From positions 186,001-250,000 of the forward strand of contig NZ_JARBTM010000005.1 of assembly GCF_029240175.1 (NCBI RefSeq): a stretch of DNA of 64,000 nt. The letters run 5' to 3'. The stretch is from Anaerosolibacter sp. (GTDB taxonomy: Bacteria > Bacillota > Clostridia > Peptostreptococcales > Thermotaleaceae). Of the stretch, positions 43,132 through 51,965 are shown piece by piece. The position numbers were made by a program, and so were the translations under genes. The notes under the pieces are model-generated. The model ran no database searches and had not been told where the DNA came from. It worked only from the letters and a program-made list of their open reading frames with translations. Numbering within the stretch: position 1 is the first letter of the stretch; each line of letters starts with the position of its first letter.

Positions 43132-44103
43132 ATGGCCCATGAGCTTTGGAATATAAAAGGCAATATTATGACCAATATCACACCCTTGGTTGGTTCTATT
43201 TCATGGAAAAGCAATACCATAGAACTTGGTGAAAGGTTGGATTTTGATATAGCCTATAACGATGCCAGGGTTTTCCCCAAAAAACCTGTGGACATAGGAA
43301 ACCTTATTATTTTGAAGAATGGAGATGAGATATTAAGGGGAATTGTGATTGCTGAGCAAAAGCAAGGAAGAAGTCCTATTGGGTATAATGTCTTTGACTA
43401 TGCTTTTTATTTGAATAAATCCAAAGAGATCTATCAGTTCAATAAGGTTTCCGGTAAACAAGCCATTGAAACAGTCTGCAGAGACTTTAATATTCCTATT
43501 GGAAGTATCGCAAACATTGGTGTACTCATTAACAAAATATACATCGATAAATATTTGAGTGAGATTATTAGAGATATTTTAGATATTGCAGAGAAGGAAA
43601 CAGGAATCAAATACCGGATGGAAATGAGGAATGGCAAGTTTGTTATAGAGGAGCAGAAGAATCTTATATTAAGAGCTACTTTTACATTGGCTGACAATGT
43701 AGCAGCAAATAATATAACCGATGCCATAAGTAATCCATCAAGGCGCAGATCCATTGAGGAGATGAAGAATTCTATAAAGTTAACCAGTGATGATCAGGTG
43801 GTTGTAAGCGTGAAGAATGACAGTTTGATCCAGCAGTATGGATTGCTTCAAGAGGTTGTATCCATCGATAAAAAAGATATCGCCCAGGCCAAGAACATTG
43901 CTCAGAACATGCTTAAGGATCTTGGAAAGATATTTGAAGAGAATACGATAGATGTACCTGGTCACGATGATGCCAGGGCAGGAAGAATCCTTGAGGTGGA
44001 GGAGCCGGTTACAGGTATGAGTGGGCAATATCTGATTGAAGATGTAGTCCATACTGTTAAAAACGGGATACATAGAATGTCTTTAGGATTGGGGGTACTA
44101 TAA
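43132..44103 (+). CDS. baseplate hub protein (XkdQ/gpD-like)
   Basis: A 323-residue protein of the XkdQ/YqbQ family (hub, gp27/gpD fold), with LGERLDFDIAYNDARVFPKKPVDIGN and YNVFDYAFYLNKSKE. The ATG at 43132 is chosen because GGAGGGTG lies 7 bases upstream. It overlaps the next gene by 1 base. Confidence 0.88.
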   Translation: MAHELWNIKGNIMTNITPLVGSISWKSNTIELGERLDFDIAYNDARVFPKKPVDIGNLIILKNGDEILRGIVIAEQKQGRSPIGYNVFDYAFYLNKSKEIYQFNKVSGKQAIETVCRDFNIPIGSIANIGVLINKIYIDKYLSEIIRDILDIAEKETGIKYRMEMRNGKFVIEEQKNLILRATFTLADNVAANNITDAISNPSRRRSIEEMKNSIKLTSDDQVVVSVKNDSLIQQYGLLQEVVSIDKKDIAQAKNIAQNMLKDLGKIFEENTIDVPGHDDARAGRILEVEEPVTGMSGQYLIEDVVHTVKNGIHRMSLGLGVL

Positions 44104-44489
44104 TGGATGGTATTGCTGAATTAGCGAAGATGTTTAAAGACAGGGAAAACATCCCTTACTTTGGTCCGCAGACTGGATTCATTCTTTCCCCACCACCAAA
44201 TATTCAGGTTGCACTTGGAGAGAAAATAATTTTATCAAAGGACCGTCTTGTGATTGCAGAGCATCTGCTGAGTGGGTATCGAAGGGAATTCCAAAGCACA
44301 AGCAGCGGAACTATCATCACCAAGACACCTCCACCGGTTTCCTATGATACGGCTACAGTGATGGAATCATTGAACCATGATGGAGAAATAACCTTCACTG
44401 ATACATTGAAGGCAGGGGATGAAGTGATTCTGATCCCTTCAACAAATGAACAACTTTATTATTTAGTAGGTAAGGCGGTGAGGTTGTAA
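44103..44489 (+). CDS. XkdR-like baseplate protein (DUF2577)
   Basis: A 128-residue protein with the pattern of XkdR (FGPQTGFILSPPPNIQVALG, AGDEVILIPSTNEQLYYLVGK). Part of the central baseplate/spike assembly. Overlaps both neighbours by one base. Confidence 0.85.
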   Translation: MDGIAELAKMFKDRENIPYFGPQTGFILSPPPNIQVALGEKIILSKDRLVIAEHLLSGYRREFQSTSSGTIITKTPPPVSYDTATVMESLNHDGEITFTDTLKAGDEVILIPSTNEQLYYLVGKAVRL

Positions 44490-44920
44490 TGCTGCCACAA
44501 ATAGCACAGCTGGAATTTAATAATCAAGTGACAAAGACTTCTCAGGCTATGGGGAAGTCTTTTAAATTTGATTTCGAGAAAGGTGATTTTGTCCTAAAGG
44601 ATGGCAGGGTTGTAAAGACAGAAAATGTTGAGGCTTTGAAGGTCTGGATTGAGAAAGTGATAAGGACTGAAAAGTTTCGATTTAAAATCTATGAGGGTAC
44701 AGATTACGGCATCACCTTGGAGGATCTCATTGGTCAGTCGCTGCCGAGAGATCTAGTTGAATCGGAATTGAAACGAGAACTAAAGGATGCCCTGGAAACC
44801 CATCCTATGATTCAAAGCTTATCAAATATTGTGGCTGAAAGAGATGGATCAAACCTAGAAATCTTAATTAAAGTAAATATGGCTGATGGTAATTCATTTC
44901 CCAAGGAGGTGAGTATATAG
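44489..44920 (+). CDS. XkdS-like baseplate protein (gp25/GPW, DUF2634)
   Basis: A 143-residue wedge protein: FKFDFEKGDFVLKDGRVVK then AWIEK-type WIEKVIRTEKFRFKIYEGTDYG. It triggers sheath contraction in the gp25 family. Confidence 0.87.
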   Translation: MLPQIAQLEFNNQVTKTSQAMGKSFKFDFEKGDFVLKDGRVVKTENVEALKVWIEKVIRTEKFRFKIYEGTDYGITLEDLIGQSLPRDLVESELKRELKDALETHPMIQSLSNIVAERDGSNLEILIKVNMADGNSFPKEVSI

Positions 44921-45970
44921 ATGGCGGATGACAGAACAGTTATTCAGAATAGGATGTTAGTGAATATACCTGATGAGTACGATAAGAGCGAAGGGGAGTT
45001 CTTTTATGACAATACAAAAGCTGTAGCTATAGAATTGGAGGGTGCATATCAAGACCAGGAGGCAATTAGCGATAGAGGATTTGTTGAAACTGCCACTGGG
45101 GAATGGCTGGATAAGAAAGTTGCAGAGCAGGGATTGGTCAGAAAACCTGCAACAAAGGCTACTTGTACAGTAACCATAACAGGTTCCCAGGGAGCTGCAG
45201 TAAATACGGGAATTATGGTTGCTTCTGATGCGGTAAATTTTATCGTGAAGGAATCAAAGGTGATCGATGCCACAGGCATAGTCAATGTCTTGGTTGAGTG
45301 TGAAGAATATGGTTCCATAGGTAATGTGCCAGTTGGAGCTATAAAGTATTTTCCAGTAACCATTGCAGGTTTATCCACTGTAACAAATCCAGCTGCAGCA
45401 TTTAATGGTTATGATGGAGAAACTGATGAAGAATTGAGGGTGAGGTATTTTGAAAAGGTCAGAACCCCTGCCACATCCGGCAACAAGTATCATTATAGAA
45501 ATTGGGCTAAGGAAGTGGTAGGTGTTGGTGATGCAAGGGTGTTTCCACTGGCGAACGGACCAGGAACAGTAAAGGTGGTAATAATCGATTCCAATAAAAC
45601 TGGAGCAGAGCCTGAGCTTGTGACAGATGTCTTTAATCACATTGAAGAAGTAAGGCCCATCGGTGCCACAGTGGAAGTAGTAAGTGCCACGGAGGTGCCC
45701 ATTAATGTTAGTGCAACTTTGATCATTGATGCAGACAACTACATCATGAATCAGGTCATAGCAAACATTGAAGGCAAGTTAGCGGAATATTTTAAAGTGA
45801 TTGCTTTTAATGCGACTATTACCTATGTGAGCCATGCGGTGATAGGAAGCATCATCCTGGATACAGATGGAGTCCTTGACTATTCAAATCTTACTATAAA
45901 TGGTGAAGCTGCCAATATACCTATTACCGACGTGCAGGTGGTTGTATTGGGGGTTGTGACAAATGTCTAA
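44921..45970 (+). CDS. baseplate J-like protein (XkdT)
   Basis: A 349-residue wedge protein with ANPAAAFNGYDGETDEELR and RNWAKEVVGVGDARVFPLANG, the typical gpJ core. Overlaps the next gene by 8 bases. Confidence 0.93.
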   Translation: MADDRTVIQNRMLVNIPDEYDKSEGEFFYDNTKAVAIELEGAYQDQEAISDRGFVETATGEWLDKKVAEQGLVRKPATKATCTVTITGSQGAAVNTGIMVASDAVNFIVKESKVIDATGIVNVLVECEEYGSIGNVPVGAIKYFPVTIAGLSTVTNPAAAFNGYDGETDEELRVRYFEKVRTPATSGNKYHYRNWAKEVVGVGDARVFPLANGPGTVKVVIIDSNKTGAEPELVTDVFNHIEEVRPIGATVEVVSATEVPINVSATLIIDADNYIMNQVIANIEGKLAEYFKVIAFNATITYVSHAVIGSIILDTDGVLDYSNLTINGEAANIPITDVQVVVLGVVTNV

Positions 45971-46514
45971 TCCACTCATGAAGCATATGCCAGGGTATTA
46001 TAAGACTTCCCAAGTCATGACCAACATGACAGCTGCAGAGGATGCAGAGATCCAGCACTTTAAAAGTAAAGTAACCCAAACATTAAATCAGTTCTTTGTG
46101 GACCTGGCTGACAGCTCTCTAGAAAGATGGGAGAAAGAACTTGGTATCCCGGTGAACAATTCTAAACCTGCAGCATTCAGGAGAAGTGTAATTAAATCAA
46201 AACTCCGGGGAAGTGGAACGGTCACTGTTAAGCTGATCAAGAATGTTTCTGAGTCCTACAGTAATGGAGAAGTAGATGTGATTGAAGATAATGCAGCTCA
46301 TTTCTTTAGTGTTAAATTTGTAGGTGTGTATGGTGTACCACCGAATGTTGAAGATTTAAGAAAAGCTATTGAAGAAATCAAGCCAGCTCACTTAGACTTC
46401 GTATTTGAGTATACCTATATGTCATGGGATCAGTTTGATGGATACAACAAGACATGGGATCAGTGGGATGCATTGAACCTTACATGGGATCAGTTTGAAG
46501 TATATAAAGAATAG
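45963..46514 (+). CDS. XkdU-like baseplate protein (DUF2313) with WDQ tail repeats
   Basis: A 183-residue protein; the first 155 residues are YmfQ/XkdU (YYKTSQVMTNMTAAEDAEI; AHLDFVFEY). The last 30 residues carry three copies of a short W-D-Q-[FW]-[DE] repeat (SWDQFDGYN, TWDQWDALN, TWDQFEVYK), which probably bind the fibre protein. Confidence 0.87.
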   Translation: MSNPLMKHMPGYYKTSQVMTNMTAAEDAEIQHFKSKVTQTLNQFFVDLADSSLERWEKELGIPVNNSKPAAFRRSVIKSKLRGSGTVTVKLIKNVSESYSNGEVDVIEDNAAHFFSVKFVGVYGVPPNVEDLRKAIEEIKPAHLDFVFEYTYMSWDQFDGYNKTWDQWDALNLTWDQFEVYKE

Positions 46515-46524
46515 AGGTGATTAA

Positions 46525-47325
46525 ATGCCTAGTATAAATAAAACTCCAAACTTGGGATTGAATCAGTGGGGTGGGAATGAAAATCCAAAGAGGCAAGATT
46601 TTGTTGATGATAATGCAACCATAGATGCAGCAGTAAAAGCTAATACTGATGCAATAAATGGACATATAGGCAATAGTACACACATAACATCAGCAGAAAG
46701 AACAGCCTGGAATAGTAAACAAGATGCAATCACTGGTGGAGCTTCCACAATAGATACTGAAAATCTTACTGCTTCTAGGGCATTAATTTCGGATGCAAAT
46801 GGGAAAGTGGCTGTATCTGCTGTAACATCAACTGAATTGGGATATTTAGATGGAGTTACAGCAGCTATACAAACACAATTGAATGGCAAAGCTGCATCAA
46901 GCCATAACCATGCAATTGCTAATATAACTGATTTAAGAATTAATAACGGAGAATTGGAATATTACGACGGGGGGTGGCAATCCGTGGGGATTCAACCGAC
47001 AAAACCTAGAACTGCAGATTTACAGTTTGCTGCTAGGAATTTAAGTACTTACTATACCATAGCGAATGTTATAGGAAAAGGGAAACTTAACAGAATAAGA
47101 CTGCAAGCAAATGGCGTAGCTGGGTTTTCCCTCAAAATTACTATTGACGGCGTAGTCAACACAATTTCTGGGTCTAGCCTTAACGCACAAACAAGGCAAG
47201 AGAATGAAAACAGTTATTTGATAGGCATAGAATTAGATGTTTATTTTAAAACATCTGCTTTGGTGGAAGTATCAAACAGTAGCACCACAAATTTTGGGTG
47301 TGCATTAGATTACGCTTTAGTATAG
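46525..47325 (+). CDS. tail fibre protein
   Basis: A 266-residue fibre: N-terminal baseplate attachment (NLGLNQWGGNENPKRQDFVDDNATID), THITSAERTAWNSKQDA fibre motifs, a repeat-like centre (SHNHAIANITDLRI), and a beta-rich C-terminal domain of about 100 residues that should be the receptor binding part. No chaperone gene is adjacent. Confidence 0.85.
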   Translation: MPSINKTPNLGLNQWGGNENPKRQDFVDDNATIDAAVKANTDAINGHIGNSTHITSAERTAWNSKQDAITGGASTIDTENLTASRALISDANGKVAVSAVTSTELGYLDGVTAAIQTQLNGKAASSHNHAIANITDLRINNGELEYYDGGWQSVGIQPTKPRTADLQFAARNLSTYYTIANVIGKGKLNRIRLQANGVAGFSLKITIDGVVNTISGSSLNAQTRQENENSYLIGIELDVYFKTSALVEVSNSSTTNFGCALDYALV

Positions 47326-47335
47326 GAGGGATAAC

Positions 47336-47692
47336 ATGGAATTTTCAATTAATGAAGTTGGTCAAGTAATGAAAAGGGTAATCGAAGAAACATTTACTGA
47401 GGAAACACCTGTTGGCATGGAAAAACAATATGAAACACTTGAATTAGTCGACCGAACGATTTGCCAATGGCAGAAATTCGACTTAAGCCAGGGAAAGTAT
47501 GTTGTTGATCCAGCGAATACTACTCCGATAGTGATTGATGGTGTGAGCTATGTACCAGTGAATGGAGTTGTAGAGGTAATGAAACAGATTATCATCCAGC
47601 CGGAAGGTGATGAAGAAATAGTCAACCTTTATGAGGCTGTAATCGTATTAGACGATAGGGTGACTACATTAGAGAAGGGGGGAACAGTATAA
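47336..47692 (+). CDS. small protein downstream of tail fibre
   Basis: A 118-residue acidic beta-rich protein. Position recalls XkdW, but the sequence match is not clear to me. GGAGGGATAAC lies upstream. It overlaps the next gene (TAATG). Confidence 0.65.
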   Translation: MEFSINEVGQVMKRVIEETFTEETPVGMEKQYETLELVDRTICQWQKFDLSQGKYVVDPANTTPIVIDGVSYVPVNGVVEVMKQIIIQPEGDEEIVNLYEAVIVLDDRVTTLEKGGTV

Positions 47693-47847
47693 TGTTATAT
47701 GCATATAAAATTAAGGCCTATGCCTACTTAGTGAAAGTAGGGAGATATGATCTTGAGCCTGTGGAGAGCGGAACTCTACCCGTAGTTGAAGAACCATACA
47801 GAGAACCTGTAGCTTTATATCTTGCAACTGGAGAAATAATGGCATAG
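47692..47847 (+). CDS. XkdX-like small protein
   Basis: A 51-residue protein (MLYAYKIKAYAYLVKVGRYDLE...) in the XkdX position, between the tail fibre group and lysis genes. Function unknown in the family. Confidence 0.6.
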   Translation: MLYAYKIKAYAYLVKVGRYDLEPVESGTLPVVEEPYREPVALYLATGEIMA

Positions 47848-47857
47848 TAGGAAGCAC

Positions 47858-47881
47858 AAACACCTAATAGGTGTTATTTTT
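47858..47881 (+). terminator. terminator between tail and lysis genes
   Basis: AACACCT / AGGTGTT stem with a 3-base loop and a T run. Probably separates or attenuates lysis transcription. Confidence 0.65.
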
Positions 47882-47903
47882 ATACCTGGAAGGAGAGGGT
47901 GTT

Positions 47904-48275
47904 GTGGCAGATTTACCAGTTAATCCTGAATCAGTACAAGCAATCAGCGAAGGATATCTTAGTTTGGGCATAGTTGGGGGAGCTATGCTCATTGTTCTAA
48001 TTATCACCATAATAGCTTTTGTAATCTTTAGCATGCAGATGAAAACTGTTTTTTCAACAATTGCTGAAAAGCTAGAAAACGTTGGTGAAAGTCTGCAAAA
48101 GTTCACAGAAGCATTAATCCTAAACACAGCCAAAGGTGAAAGTGATCAGGCTGAAATCTTAAGACAACTTAGTGAGCTGACATCAATATCAAATGATATC
48201 AGGAAAAAGGTTGTCAGAATAGATGACAGGACCTATCAGTGCTTAGGCAATGCAAAGAGAGAGGAGGCAAGCTGA
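47904..48275 (+). CDS. membrane-anchored coiled-coil protein (putative holin accessory)
   Basis: A 123-residue protein with one membrane helix at about 20-45 (LGIVGGAMLIVLIITIIAFVIF) and a coiled coil behind it. The GTG at 47904 follows GGAAGGAGAGGG. It stands first in the lysis cassette, so a holin or spanin-like accessory is plausible. Confidence 0.65.
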   Translation: MADLPVNPESVQAISEGYLSLGIVGGAMLIVLIITIIAFVIFSMQMKTVFSTIAEKLENVGESLQKFTEALILNTAKGESDQAEILRQLSELTSISNDIRKKVVRIDDRTYQCLGNAKREEAS

Positions 48276-48276
48276 T

Positions 48277-48939
48277 ATGTACAAATATATTATAGACCAT
48301 ATTCCAAAGACCACCCCATGTAATCGCAGACCAGGGACAAACATGGAACCTGAAACTATCACTTTACACAATACTGGAAACCCAAACTCCAATGCTAAGG
48401 GAGAAAGAGGATGGCTGACCAATGGATTCAATAAAAGGACAGCCAGTTTCCATATTGCAATCGATGAAAATGAAGCCATTGAATGTTTACCTCTAAATGA
48501 GGCAGCATGGCATGCTGGAGATGGTGCCAATGGTCCTGGTAACAGGAAATCTATAGGCATTGAAGCCTGCGAAAGTGGGGATCAGGTTAAGGTATGGAAG
48601 AATGCAGTTCATCTGGTAGCAAAGTTACTTTATGAAAGGGGTTGGGGCACGGATCGAGTCAGAACCCACCAATCCTGGTCAGGGAAAAATTGTCCAAGAT
48701 TGATTCTACCAAAGTGGAAAGAATTCATTCAGGATATAGAAAAGCAATTAAAAGAGCTTCAACAGTCAGATGAGAAAGAAAAAGCAAGGTCGGAAGCAAG
48801 CAGCTGGGCAGTTGAGGCTCACAAATGGGTGAAAGAAAAGGGAATATCCGATGGCACTAACCCAAAAGATTCTGTCACCAGGGAGCAAGTCTGGGTTATG
48901 CTATATAATTTTTTCAAGTTAGTGAGAGGGGGAAAATAG
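48277..48939 (+). CDS. endolysin: N-acetylmuramoyl-L-alanine amidase
   Basis: A 220-residue lysin. Residues 1-145 form an Amidase_2 domain with zinc ligands in LHNTGN and THQSWSGKNCP. The C-terminal 50 residues (AVEAHKWVKEKGISDGTNP, VTREQVWVMLYNF) look like a single S-layer-homology-type cell-wall binding unit. It cuts peptidoglycan at lysis. Confidence 0.93.
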   Translation: MYKYIIDHIPKTTPCNRRPGTNMEPETITLHNTGNPNSNAKGERGWLTNGFNKRTASFHIAIDENEAIECLPLNEAAWHAGDGANGPGNRKSIGIEACESGDQVKVWKNAVHLVAKLLYERGWGTDRVRTHQSWSGKNCPRLILPKWKEFIQDIEKQLKELQQSDEKEKARSEASSWAVEAHKWVKEKGISDGTNPKDSVTREQVWVMLYNFFKLVRGGK

Positions 48940-48940
48940 G

Positions 48941-49291
48941 ATGTATAGAATTATCATTACTTTTATATTAGCTTATTGGCTAGAAATCATCGCTTCACTT
49001 GGTATCGTTGGAGTTTTACTGATCCTTTACAAGAGAGGCAGAGAGGATCTTGTTAGAAAGATGATTCTTTCTTTTGTGGTGGATGTAGAGAAGAAGTTGG
49101 GCAGTGGCACTGGTGAATTAAAATATGCTGCAGTTGTCGAGCGTCTGTATGACAAACTGCCATGGGTTCTCAGAATGCTGTATAGTAAAAAGCAAGTAAA
49201 TGGCATGATTGAAGAAGCAGTTGAATATTTAAAGAGATATTTATCCGATGGGAAAAACCTATTAGGATATGGTGAGGATGCCGGGGCTTAA
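48941..49291 (+). CDS. phage holin, LLH family
   Basis: A 116-residue protein with one N-terminal membrane helix (IIITFILAYWLEIIASLGIVGVLLILY) and an amphipathic helical tail with YKRGREDLVRKMI, as in LL-H-type holins. It makes the lesion that frees the amidase. The terminator overlaps its last codons. Confidence 0.85.
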   Translation: MYRIIITFILAYWLEIIASLGIVGVLLILYKRGREDLVRKMILSFVVDVEKKLGSGTGELKYAAVVERLYDKLPWVLRMLYSKKQVNGMIEEAVEYLKRYLSDGKNLLGYGEDAGA

Positions 49292-49307
49292 TGCTCCGGC
49301 TTTTTTT
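49279..49307 (+). terminator. terminator of the late operon
   Basis: GCCGGGGC / GCTCCGGC stem and seven T. Confidence 0.9.
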
Positions 49308-49316
49308 CATTAAAAC

Positions 49317-49664
49317 CTATAGATTTCTTTGTTTTAGTACCTTTCTCTTTATATATACCCTCCAGAAGAATAATATCCAACATAACGGTTGAAAGGCATA
49401 AGCCAAATAGATGGAAGTCATCGCGCTAGAGTGACCTGCAGGTGTATCTGCCATGAATCCAGCCATTAAGAGAACTATTGGAAAAAGAAATATTTCAAGA
49501 ATTCCTAAAAGTGCTAATAAAATCTGCCAGGTTCCATGGTTGGTCGATAGTATACTATCTTTTTTTGTTTTAAGGCCATCTTTTAGAGAAAAATATAAAA
49601 CGAAATATGGAAGTAAATAAAATAGAACTCCAGGTGACATGGAACATATTTCATATAATGACAT
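49317..49664 (-). CDS. membrane protein in the right-end cargo
   Basis: A 115-residue protein with three membrane segments. The ATG at 49664 follows AAAGGAGGT. It shares no sign with lysis proteins, so cargo is likely. Function unknown. Confidence 0.6.
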   Translation of the reverse strand: MSLYEICSMSPGVLFYLLPYFVLYFSLKDGLKTKKDSILSTNHGTWQILLALLGILEIFLFPIVLLMAGFMADTPAGHSSAMTSIYLAYAFQPLCWILFFWRVYIKRKVLKQRNL

Positions 49665-49974
49665 AACAAACCTCCTTTTAATATGTATGTTTTTGATAGT
49701 ATACACTAATACAGGGATAAAAGTAAATAAAAGGAAATTTCTATCGGAAAACTGAATTCATAATTTTTATGCTAATATGTGATCTCACTGTTTCTATGCA
49801 TTGAAATTTTAGTTGCAAACAAATCATTTGCGTTAAATGTATCATTAATAATAAATGATAGAAATCCTACCTGTCTATTTTGAAGGAAAAAATAGTGAAA
49901 TATCGAAGTAATTGATTAAAATGAATTGAATTATGGCTGTAGAATACTTGAAAATATTGTAGGGGGATAAAATT

Positions 49975-50478
49975 ATGGAGCTGTTTTCAAAACCTGGAGT
50001 GGCTGGAATAATAGAAAAAACGATAAATGGAATAGATCACATACTAATTCAAGATAGATGTAAAGATGATGCTAAAGCAGAGGACGGATTAATTGAAATT
50101 CCTGCAGGTAAAATAAGAGAGTTTGAAAATATTTTTGACTGCTTAAGAAGGGAAGTTTGGGAAGAAACAGGATTAGAAGTGACATACATCGAAGGCGAAA
50201 ATGAAGCCACAATTTTTGAAGCAAATGGCTATAAAGTATTAAACTATACTGCATTTGCATGTTCTCAAAATATACAAGGTACATATCCTATAATGGTACA
50301 AGCTTTTATATGTAAGGCTAGTGGAGAGCTATTGAATAAAACAAATGAGACTAAAAATATTAGATGGATATCATTGAAAGAATTGAAAAACTTACTAAAT
50401 AAAAATGAAAATTCATTTTATCCTATGCATGTCATAGCACTTAAAAAATACTTGAATCATAAAATAGGCGCTCTATGA
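49975..50478 (+). CDS. NUDIX hydrolase
   Basis: A 167-residue NUDIX protein. The Nudix box is GKIREFENIFDCLRREVWEE then TGL (G-x5-E-x7-REUxEExGU fits). It hydrolyses a nucleoside diphosphate linked to another group; the substrate cannot be told. It lies in the cargo region between the late terminator and attR. TAGGGGGAT upstream. Confidence 0.88.
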   Translation: MELFSKPGVAGIIEKTINGIDHILIQDRCKDDAKAEDGLIEIPAGKIREFENIFDCLRREVWEETGLEVTYIEGENEATIFEANGYKVLNYTAFACSQNIQGTYPIMVQAFICKASGELLNKTNETKNIRWISLKELKNLLNKNENSFYPMHVIALKKYLNHKIGAL

Positions 50479-50496
50479 TCCTGAATTTTTATATAT

Positions 50497-50620
50497 CGCG
50501 AAATACACCTTTAACGCAAAAGAGTAGGATATAATATATCCAACTCTTTTGCCAAGTAGGAAATTTATGGAATATGTAGAAGTTAGAATTTGATGATAAG
50601 TCGCATCTGTAGAATAATGT
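50497..50620 (+). repeat. dispersed intergenic repeat, copy 1
   Basis: About 120 bases starting AAATACACCTTTAACGCAA that recur at 62,349-62,475 outside the prophage, with matching blocks GCAAAAGAGTA, AGGAAATTTATGGAAT, GTAGAA-TTAGAA and GATAAG-CGCATCT. A hairpin GAGTAGGATAT / ATATCCAACTC lies inside this copy. It precedes the gene at 50,693. Confidence 0.65.
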
Positions 50621-50692
50621 GACGTACCAATTATATATAAGTAACCCTATAAATCGGAGTTTATAGAATATTTTAAAATGAGGAGATAATAT

Positions 50693-51229
50693 ATGAGTTA
50701 TGAATTAGATTATGAAAAGAAAGTATCTTGTCCTTGTGAAAAGGGGCAAATCGTTGAAACATCCTCTAGCAATGATTGGAATCAGGTGAAATCAAACATA
50801 TATATTGAATGCATGGACTGCAAGAATAAATATCATATTGAGTATCAATATGCAATACATGGAGACCACGATGTTAGCATTCCATACTTAGTACCAAATG
50901 GGGAAACACTTATTAGGAATAATAGCTATAATATAAATGAAGTCCCGTTTTCCAAGCAGCTTTGTCTATCTTATTCTTTGGATATTTTGGATATGGTTTA
51001 TCAGGTGCTATGTAAGAGTACTACTTATTCTAAAATAACGGATGAAACAACAAGGAGTATAGTCAGACGAAGCAAAAGATCAGTAAATGGAACGATGCGT
51101 ATTAATACAGTAAGGGAATGTGTTTCTGAGGCTATCCAGAATTATAATAACTTGAATGTAAACTATGATAAGGACACAGAGCGCATAGCTGATGTGAAAA
51201 AAAGAAGCCTCAGAATAATGAATCTATAA
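50693..51229 (+). CDS. unrecognised protein with zinc-ribbon-like cysteines
   Basis: A 178-residue protein. CPC near residue 13 and CMDCKNKY near 42 could make a zinc ribbon. The rest is polar, with a basic segment IVRRSKRSVNG. AGGAGAT lies upstream. No function recognised; part of the right-end cargo. Confidence 0.55.
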   Translation: MSYELDYEKKVSCPCEKGQIVETSSSNDWNQVKSNIYIECMDCKNKYHIEYQYAIHGDHDVSIPYLVPNGETLIRNNSYNINEVPFSKQLCLSYSLDILDMVYQVLCKSTTYSKITDETTRSIVRRSKRSVNGTMRINTVRECVSEAIQNYNNLNVNYDKDTERIADVKKRSLRIMNL

Positions 51230-51346
51230 TTATAATTTCCGATATGTTGAGTTAACTATAATTAAATAATTATAAATTATAGTTTGTCGCATTTTTAGAA
51301 TATTACGAAATAAAGATTATTTGTACTAACTTGTAAGGGGGATAAG

Positions 51347-51808
51347 ATGAAGAAGAAGATTATAATTTTGGGGTTAGTAGCGATTGCGATAGTGATTGCT
51401 TTAATTGTCGCTGTTATTGGGAATCCCATAGTCTACCATAATAATCAAAAATTGAAAGAATCAGTATTATCTCTCGAATTGGGTTCAGTATCTCTGAATA
51501 ATGTTGTGCCGTTTGATTGGGATGCTGTCTATACTTTTGATCCATACACATCTAAGAGTGAAATAGAAGATGTCTTAGGTTTTGAAAGTAGTGATATTAA
51601 AGAAACAGTTAATGAGGGAATGGTGCAGCTTATTTTTGTCAGAGATCAGAAAATTGTGAGCAGTGTTTGTGGTTATGCATATAGATTGGGTTATGACATT
51701 CATTTGACGACTGGTTCGAGTAACTATCAAAAAATATCCTATGACGATAAAGCAATGTTCACAGTTGAGAGAAAACTTGACATTATTTGGTTAACTCATA
51801 TAAAGTAA
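51347..51808 (+). CDS. membrane-anchored extracellular protein
   Basis: A 153-residue protein with an N-terminal signal anchor (KKKIIILGLVAIAIVIALIVA) and a beta-rich outside domain. AAGGGGGAT upstream. Last gene before attR. Unknown function; could be lysogenic conversion cargo. Confidence 0.6.
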   Translation: MKKKIIILGLVAIAIVIALIVAVIGNPIVYHNNQKLKESVLSLELGSVSLNNVVPFDWDAVYTFDPYTSKSEIEDVLGFESSDIKETVNEGMVQLIFVRDQKIVSSVCGYAYRLGYDIHLTTGSSNYQKISYDDKAMFTVERKLDIIWLTHIK

Positions 51809-51924
51809 TCTAATTCTAAATTTAATTAACTCGTAATTTTCTTATATTTCTAAATATACATTTAGGAGAGCTATTTATATCGATATAACACTAAATATAA
51901 GTATTTTAAATACTTGAAAGAAAG

Positions 51925-51965
51925 CATACCCAGTTGGAGTCTGGAGGACCAGATGGTGAATTATC
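51925..51965. other. attR, right prophage attachment junction
   Basis: The phage arm CATACCCAGTTG at 51,925-51,936 is the exact reverse complement of the attL arm. Nine bases later comes the proposed crossover GG (51,946-51,947), then cotJC coding sequence. The attP deduced from both ends is 12-9-GG-9-12, fully symmetric. Confidence 0.87.

Larger units (their letters stand above)
3900..51946. mobile_element. complete contractile-tail prophage inserted in cotJC
   Basis: A 48.05-kb element bounded by attL and attR in the two parts of cotJC. It encodes a large serine recombinase at its left end, a repressor/cro switch, replication, terminase, HK97-type head, sheath/tube/baseplate tail, lysis genes and cargo. 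All structural genes look intact, so it may be inducible. The tail order (sheath, tube, chaperone, tape measure, XkdP to XkdU homologues) is PBSX/diffocin-like. A 13-kb defence island sits in the lysogeny region. Confidence 0.93.
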
